From: Bacillota bacterium
GTDB taxonomy: Bacteria; Bacillota; Clostridia; Christensenellales; UMGS416
NCBI GenBank assembly: GCA_023410875.1
Contig: JAEYPH010000107.1
Coordinates: 1 to 64,000, forward strand
Reading direction: 5' to 3'
Length of the DNA: 64,000 bases
Shown here: piece after piece, positions 59,954 through 64,000 of the stretch
Layout of the letters: each line of letters starts with the position of its first letter
How positions within the stretch are numbered: position 1 is the stretch's first letter
Program-made: the position numbers and the translations under genes
Notes under the pieces: generated by a model
Seen by the model: only the letters and a program-made list of their open reading frames with translations
What the model was told of the DNA's origin: nothing
Databases searched by the model: none

Positions 59954-61504
59954 ATGAGCAGCCGTTTTCCGTTTCTTGCCCAACCCAGCCAGTCCTACTG
60001 GCTGGCATCCTGCACCGTGGAGGAACACGCGGCGCCCAAGGACGATCTGAGTGCCGACGTGTGTATCGTCGGCGGCGGCATCGTGGGCGTGCTGAGCGCC
60101 TATCTGCTGGCCCGGGTGGGCGTGCAGGTGGTGCTGCTGGAGGCCGACCGGCTGCTGCGCGGCGCCACCGGCCACACCACGGCCAAGCTGACCAGTCAGC
60201 ATGAGCTGATCTACGCCCGCACCAGGAACCTGCTGGGCCCGGAGCTGGCCCAGCAATATGCCCACGCCAACCAGGACGCCATTGCCATGGCCCACAGGCT
60301 CATCGAAGAGCTGGGCATCCAATGCGACTGGTCCCACCAAAAGGCCTATGTGTATTGCCAGCAGCCGGGCAGCGTGCCTAAAATCGAGGATGAGGTGCTG
60401 GCGGCCAGCGGCCTGGGCCTGCCGGCCAGCCTGGTGGACGACATCGCCGTGGACGTGCCCATCAAGGCGGCGGTGTGCTTCGACGGGCAGGCGCAGTTCC
60501 ACCCGGTGAAATTCCTGACGGCCATCGCGCAGCAGGCTCAAAAGCATGGCGCGCGCCTGTATGAGCACTGCCGCGTCGTGGAACTGGAGGAGGGGGAGGA
60601 CGGGTATGCTCTGGGTATTGAAGGCGGCGTCAAGGTACGCGCCGACCGCGTCGTCATCGCCAGCCATTATCCGTTCTACAACAAAGCCGGCCTGTATGTC
60701 GCTAGGCTTAAGATTGAACGCTCCTACATCGTAGCGGTGAAGGCCAAGGAAGTTTACCCCGGCGGTATGTACATCAATTGCGAGCAGCCCACGCGCTCGC
60801 TGCGCGCCCACCGCGACGGCGACGGAGAACTGATTCTGGTGGGCGGCGAGAGCCACCGTACCGGTCAAAGCGACGATACCGAGAGCTGTTACGCGGCGTT
60901 GCGGGCCTTTGCCGATGATCTGTTCACCGTGCAGACATCGCCGTTCCACTGGTCCACACAGGATTGTGTGACGCTGGACGGCATTCCCTATGTGGGGCGC
61001 TTCACCGAGGACCGGCCCAACCTGTTCGTGGCCACCGGCTTTGGCAAGTGGGGCATGAGCAACGGCATCGCCGCTTCGGCGCTGCTGCGCGACCTGATCG
61101 TGACCGGCGACAGCCCCTATGCACCGGTGTACAGCCCCTCCCGCAGCACGGTGCTGGCCTCGGCCAAGAGCTTCGCCGTGGATGTCGCCAACATGGCCTT
61201 TCACCTGGTTCGGGGCAAGCTTTCACCGGTGCCCGCCGACGCCGACGTGCCCAACGGTGAGGCCCGCGTGATGGAATTAAGCGGCCAGCGCATGGGTGTC
61301 TATCGCGACGACGGCGGCGCGCTGCACGTCGTGGATACCACGTGCCCCCACATGGGCTGCGCGGTGAACTGGAACGCCGCCGAGCGCTCCTGGGATTGCC
61401 CGTGCCACGGTTCGCGCTTCGACGTGGACGGCCATGTGCTGGAAGGGCCTGCTGTCAGCAATCTCAATGACGGCAGCGAGCCTGGAGGAGGTGGAACGCC
61501 TTAA
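59954..61504 (+). CDS. FAD-dependent oxidoreductase fused to a Rieske [2Fe-2S] domain
   Basis: The 516-residue protein has an N-terminal DAO-type FAD fold (VCIVGGGIVGVLSAY, about 36-50; ATGHTTAKLTSQH) and a C-terminal Rieske domain with CPHMGC and CPCHGSRFD supplying the C-H/C-H cluster ligands. The fusion is found in many Firmicutes and Bacteroidetes; the substrate is unknown, perhaps an amino acid or amine. The start at 59954 has GGGGGAA upstream; an in-frame ATG at 59915 with AAAGGCGG is an alternative that adds 13 residues. It stands alone between terminators. Confidence 0.9.
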   Translation: MSSRFPFLAQPSQSYWLASCTVEEHAAPKDDLSADVCIVGGGIVGVLSAYLLARVGVQVVLLEADRLLRGATGHTTAKLTSQHELIYARTRNLLGPELAQQYAHANQDAIAMAHRLIEELGIQCDWSHQKAYVYCQQPGSVPKIEDEVLAASGLGLPASLVDDIAVDVPIKAAVCFDGQAQFHPVKFLTAIAQQAQKHGARLYEHCRVVELEEGEDGYALGIEGGVKVRADRVVIASHYPFYNKAGLYVARLKIERSYIVAVKAKEVYPGGMYINCEQPTRSLRAHRDGDGELILVGGESHRTGQSDDTESCYAALRAFADDLFTVQTSPFHWSTQDCVTLDGIPYVGRFTEDRPNLFVATGFGKWGMSNGIAASALLRDLIVTGDSPYAPVYSPSRSTVLASAKSFAVDVANMAFHLVRGKLSPVPADADVPNGEARVMELSGQRMGVYRDDGGALHVVDTTCPHMGCAVNWNAAERSWDCPCHGSRFDVDGHVLEGPAVSNLNDGSEPGGGGTP

Positions 61505-61509
61505 GCAGA

Positions 61510-61646
61510 GCTGTCGTGTCAGTTACAAGCCTGCATAATAATTCAAACAATTTGGGGCCGAAGGTATCCAAAGGGCGATCGGAAAGCCCTTTGGTCGCGC
61601 CCGATGGCGCGAAACCCTTCTCAGTTGTTTGAAGTAGTACGACAGC
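61510..61646. ncRNA. multi-branched palindromic element, candidate structured RNA or mobile repeat
   Basis: Five nested or adjacent stems are visible: GCTGTCGT/ACGACAGC (61510-61517, 61639-61646), TTCAAACAA/TTGTTTGAA (61542-61550, 61625-61633), GAAGG/CCTTC (61560-61564, 61616-61620), and two side-by-side hairpins of 9 bp (61568-61576, 61586-61594) and 7 bp (61595-61601, 61606-61612; CGAT loop). The shape is a closed three-way junction. No coding frame fits. It could be a small RNA or a MITE-like interspersed palindrome. Confidence 0.6.
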
Positions 61647-61673
61647 CTCAATCTAGGCCATATGCTGTTCTTT

Positions 61674-61706
61674 GCCCGTGCTGATAACGATCAGCACGGG
61701 CTTTTT
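61674..61706 (+). terminator. strong intrinsic terminator
   Basis: A perfect 12-bp stem (61674-61685 with 61690-61701) with AACG loop is followed by TTTTT. It separates the structured element from the GntR/ABC operon. Confidence 0.9.
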
Positions 61707-61718
61707 ATAGATACCCCG

Positions 61719-61763
61719 TTGACAAATGCTCTTAAGTGACTATACTGTACATAAGTGATTATA
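61719..61763 (+). promoter_or_regulatory. promoter and direct-repeat operator of the GntR/ABC operon
   Basis: TTGACA (61719-61724), a 16-bp spacer and TATACT (61741-61746) form a promoter. TAAGTGACTATA (61733-61744) and TAAGTGATTATA (61752-61763) repeat with a 19-bp period across and beyond the -10 box, which suits repression by the YtrA-type GntR protein encoded next. Confidence 0.6.
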
Positions 61764-61786
61764 TTAAACGCAAGCGAGGAGCCATC

Positions 61787-62167
61787 TTGAAGATCATCAT
61801 ATCCAACCGCTCCAGCGAGCCGATCTATGAACAGATCAAGGCGCAGATCAAGGAAGCCATCTTTTCCGGAGAGATCCGCGAGGGCGATGTGCTGCCATCC
61901 ATACGCCAGTTGGCGCGGGATTTGAAGATCAGCGTCATCACGACCACGCGGGCTTATGGCGACCTGGAGCAGGAGGGATTCGTGACCAATGTGCAGGGCA
62001 AGGGGTGCTATGTGCTCCCCCAGAACAAGGACCTGGCCCACGAAAATGCGCTGTGCCGTGTCGAGGAAGCCTTTCAAAGCGCCATTGCCGCCGCCAGAAC
62101 CGCCGGCATCGGCCCAGGCGAGCTGACTGTCATATTGGAAACTCTTTTAAAGGAGGAAGATCAATGA
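61787..62167 (+). CDS. GntR family regulator, YtrA subfamily
   Basis: The 126-residue protein is a bare winged helix (about 5-75: SEPIYEQIKAQIKEAIFSGEI in outline, LPSIRQLARDLKIS) with a short helical dimerisation tail, the YtrA plan. It uses a TTG start at 61787 with GAGGAG 6 nt upstream. It is coupled by a 4-bp overlap to an ABC ATPase gene, the usual YtrA arrangement for ABC exporters induced by cell-wall antibiotics. Confidence 0.92.
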   Translation: MKIIISNRSSEPIYEQIKAQIKEAIFSGEIREGDVLPSIRQLARDLKISVITTTRAYGDLEQEGFVTNVQGKGCYVLPQNKDLAHENALCRVEEAFQSAIAAARTAGIGPGELTVILETLLKEEDQ

Positions 62168-63027
62168 CGAATCTTCTGGAGATCAACAATCTGTGCAAGC
62201 GCTATCCGGCTTTTGAGCTTAAGGATGTGTCGTTTGCGCTGCCCCAGGGCTATATCATGGGCTTCATCGGGCCCAACGGCGCCGGCAAAACCACGACGAT
62301 CAAGAGCATCCTGCATATGGTCAACGCCGACTCCGGCAGCGTGCATATCCTGGGCCAGCAGAACAGCAAAGACGCTGTATCCCTCATGGACCACATCGGC
62401 GTTGTGATGGACCTGCCCTTCTATGTGGACGCTTGGACCTGTAAGGACGTGGAAGCAGCCGTCGCTCCGTTCTACAGCCGCTGGGATAGCGACCGCTACG
62501 CGGCGCTGCTGCGCAAGTTTGGCATCGACCCGCGCAAGAAGGTCAAGGAGCTCTCCCGCGGCATGAAGGTGAAGCTGATGCTGGCCGCGGCGCTGTCGCA
62601 CCACGCGCGGCTTCTGCTGCTGGATGAGCCCACCAGCGGGCTGGACCCGGTGGCCAGGGAGGAGCTGTTGGACATCCTGACGGAATACATTCAGAACGAG
62701 GACTGCGGCATCCTGTTCTCCACCCACATCACCTCCGATCTGGAGAAGGTCGCCGACTACATCACCTTTATACTGGATGGCCGCATCGTGTTTACCGGGC
62801 CTAAGGACACGCTGCTGGAGAGCTATGCGTTGGTCCAGGGCGGTTTGAAGGACCTGACGGAGGAGCGCGCCGGTGCGGTCATCGGCTTGCGGCGGCACGC
62901 GACCGGTTTTGAAGGCATGGTGCGTACGGCTGATGTCGCCAGATTCCCCAAAACTGTGCTGGCCGAGCCCGTCACGTTGGAGCAGATCATCGTATTCATG
63001 AACCAGGAGGGAAAGCGCAATGGCTAG
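62164..63027 (+). CDS. ABC transporter ATP-binding protein (YtrB/BcrA-like)
   Basis: The 287-residue protein has Walker A GPNGAGKTTT (about 36-45), signature LSRGMK, Walker B LLLLDEPTSGLDP and H-loop FSTHITSD. The C-terminal extension of about 75 residues is typical of YtrB/BcrA-type export ATPases. The start has AAGGAGGAAG upstream. It overlaps the permease gene by 8 bp. Confidence 0.94.
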   Translation: MTNLLEINNLCKRYPAFELKDVSFALPQGYIMGFIGPNGAGKTTTIKSILHMVNADSGSVHILGQQNSKDAVSLMDHIGVVMDLPFYVDAWTCKDVEAAVAPFYSRWDSDRYAALLRKFGIDPRKKVKELSRGMKVKLMLAAALSHHARLLLLDEPTSGLDPVAREELLDILTEYIQNEDCGILFSTHITSDLEKVADYITFILDGRIVFTGPKDTLLESYALVQGGLKDLTEERAGAVIGLRRHATGFEGMVRTADVARFPKTVLAEPVTLEQIIVFMNQEGKRNG

Positions 63028-63694
63028 AACGTTGGATTTTGTGCGGTTGGATTTCCGCACGGTGAAGCCCTATGCCACGATCAAGAATCTCGTGATCTTC
63101 CTGATGATAGCTGGCGTGTTCATATTCTTCACCGACAGCGGCAGCGCGACCATCGGCATACTAATGGCAGCGGGCTCGATGTACGTGTCCTATCCCTTTG
63201 CCGTGGGGGAGCAGAACGGCATCGACACGCTGTATGCCACGCTGCCCATCACCCGCGGCCGGGTGGTTACCGGGCGATATGTGTTTGCTCTGTGTGCGGA
63301 TTTGCTGGCCGGCGCGTTTGCCTTTGCCGTGCTTTACGTCTTCTCCGTACTGCGCGCCATGCCCTTTGACGCCATGCAGGCGGTGGCCGTGTTGGGAGCG
63401 TCCTTGCTGCTGTTCAGCCTTATACAAGCCGTGCAACTGCCCATCTACTTCCGCTATGGGTACGCAAAGGCCAAAATGCTGGCATACCTGCCATATCTGG
63501 GAGCGCCTTTGCTTGTGCTGGCATCCACTGAGCTGCTCAAGAACGAAGCGTGGCGGCAGCAGGCGCTGGAACTGTGGTCGCAGGTCACATCCAATGTGGC
63601 GCTGTCCGTTGCTCTGGTCACGGCGATCTGGCTGGTGCTCATCAGTCTTTCCTGCCAGATATCCAAATCGGTATACAGCCGGAGGGATTTTTAG
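63020..63694 (+). CDS. ABC-2 type permease, six-helix
   Basis: The 224-residue protein has about six membrane helices and no soluble domain, like the ABC-2_2/YtrC-type permeases that pair with YtrB-like ATPases. It contains a conserved early GEQNGIDTLYATLPITR segment typical of this family. With the ATPase and GntR regulator it forms an exporter operon, probably for envelope-active compounds. Confidence 0.88.
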   Translation: MARTLDFVRLDFRTVKPYATIKNLVIFLMIAGVFIFFTDSGSATIGILMAAGSMYVSYPFAVGEQNGIDTLYATLPITRGRVVTGRYVFALCADLLAGAFAFAVLYVFSVLRAMPFDAMQAVAVLGASLLLFSLIQAVQLPIYFRYGYAKAKMLAYLPYLGAPLLVLASTELLKNEAWRQQALELWSQVTSNVALSVALVTAIWLVLISLSCQISKSVYSRRDF

Positions 63695-63724
63695 CCGGCA
63701 ATACCTTATTTTACAAGGTCTGGC

Positions 63725-63753
63725 TTGTTGTACCATGGCTCTATCGATATAAT
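63725..63753 (+). promoter_or_regulatory. candidate sigma-A promoter of the MFS gene
   Basis: TTGTTG (63725-63730), a 17-bp spacer and consensus TATAAT (63748-63753) lie 30 nt upstream of the MFS start. Confidence 0.6.
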
Positions 63754-63782
63754 GGAGTGGCAGCAACTGCGCGGGAGGAACC

Positions 63783-64000
63783 ATGAAGCTCAACTACAAG
63801 CAGACCTTTTTGATTGGCTTCGGCTTTTTTGCCACGTCCATCGCCTGGAGCATCTACAACGGCTATGTGCCACCCATGCTGAACCAATTGGGGATATCCT
63901 CCACGCTGGTGGGCTTCATCATGAGCATCGACAACATCTTCGGCGTCGTGTTCCAACCCGCTTTCGGCGCGTTGAGCGACCGCACCCGCACGCGCTTTGG
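63783..64000 (+). CDS. MFS transporter (sugar/GPH-like), 3' partial
   Basis: The visible 72 codons read MKLNYKQTFLIGFGFFATS, a second hydrophobic stretch, and FQPAFGALSDRTRTRFG, which is MFS motif A (GxLSDRxxxR) between helices 2 and 3. The frame is open to the right edge. GGGAGG lies 7 nt upstream. The N-terminus resembles MFS sugar/cation symporters, but with a fragment the substrate is not decided. Confidence 0.82.
   Translation, partial: MKLNYKQTFLIGFGFFATSIAWSIYNGYVPPMLNQLGISSTLVGFIMSIDNIFGVVFQPAFGALSDRTRTRF

Overview
The window is about 60% GC in its gene-dense parts. It reads as a chromosomal segment of a spore-forming, anaerobic Clostridia-type Firmicute. The evidence is a cotJABC spore-coat operon, Na+-pump decarboxylase parts, LplB/YtcP-type sugar ABC permeases, strong AGGAGG ribosome sites, several two-component/ABC pairs of the kind common in Gram-positives, and glycoside hydrolases suited to plant or host glycans. 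No tRNA, rRNA, CRISPR array, integrase or transposase is visible.

Layout. 1-1036 is the 3' part of a URO-D family methyltransferase-like gene. 1.2-2.1 kb holds a CPBP membrane protease. 2.1-7.2 kb holds an ABC-2 export operon (minus strand) divergent from a NarL-type histidine kinase/regulator pair, with a palindromic operator between them. 7.3-8.6 kb is an accessory patch: a lipoprotein, a DUF559 nuclease gene bracketed by inverted hairpin repeats, and a second empty repeat pair enclosing the fossil 3' end of a GH2 gene. 8.6-17.8 kb is a divergent sugar locus (GH2; cupin sugar-phosphate isomerase, GntR, ROK kinase, extended mannose-6-P isomerase, GH42-like enzyme, second cupin isomerase). 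18.0-23.7 kb is an AraC-headed redox operon (TIM-barrel isomerase, Old Yellow Enzyme with an Fe-S motif, SDR, fumarate-reductase-like flavoprotein). 23.7-25.6 kb holds a three-Cys-motif protein and its TcmP partner, the latter frameshifted. 25.8-28.3 kb holds NAD salvage genes bracketed by cotJC fragments. 28.3-33.6 kb holds a serine hydrolase, an ABC exporter and a second NarL-type two-component system with the same operator motif. 33.9-38.2 kb holds a frameshifted amidase, and a MerR regulator divergent from an MFS transporter and alcohol dehydrogenase. 38.3-42.9 kb holds an OmpR-type two-component system with a 5'-truncated FtsX permease. 43.0-44.9 kb is cotJABC, with a large tandem-repeat extension on CotJA. 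45.2-46.5 kb holds an orphan Na+-pump decarboxylase beta subunit plus a tiny gamma-like protein. 46.5-48.6 kb is an AgrA/AgrC-like pair followed by a LytTR-type direct repeat and a gene-free structured stretch. 49.2-52.4 kb is a D-amino-acid operon. 52.6-54.9 kb holds a GH18 enzyme and a lytic transglycosylase. 55.0-59.8 kb is a GH5 plus sugar ABC importer operon. 60.0-61.5 kb holds a Rieske flavoprotein, 61.5-61.65 kb a compact multi-stem element, 61.7-63.7 kb a YtrA-type GntR/ABC operon, and the right edge an MFS gene.

How it works together. The window joins glycan hydrolysis (GH2, GH42-like, GH18, GH5), uptake (binding protein and two permeases) and sugar-phosphate interconversion (two cupin isomerases, ROK kinase, mannose-6-P isomerase) with several stress-sensing two-component/ABC modules. 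The most unusual parts are the inverted-repeat-bracketed DUF559 gene, the repeat-extended CotJA with scattered cotJC duplications that truncate a permease, the LytTR operator facing a structured non-coding stretch, and the multi-branched palindromic element at 61.5 kb. Two genes carry single-base deletions in A/T homopolymers, which may be assembly errors or real decay.
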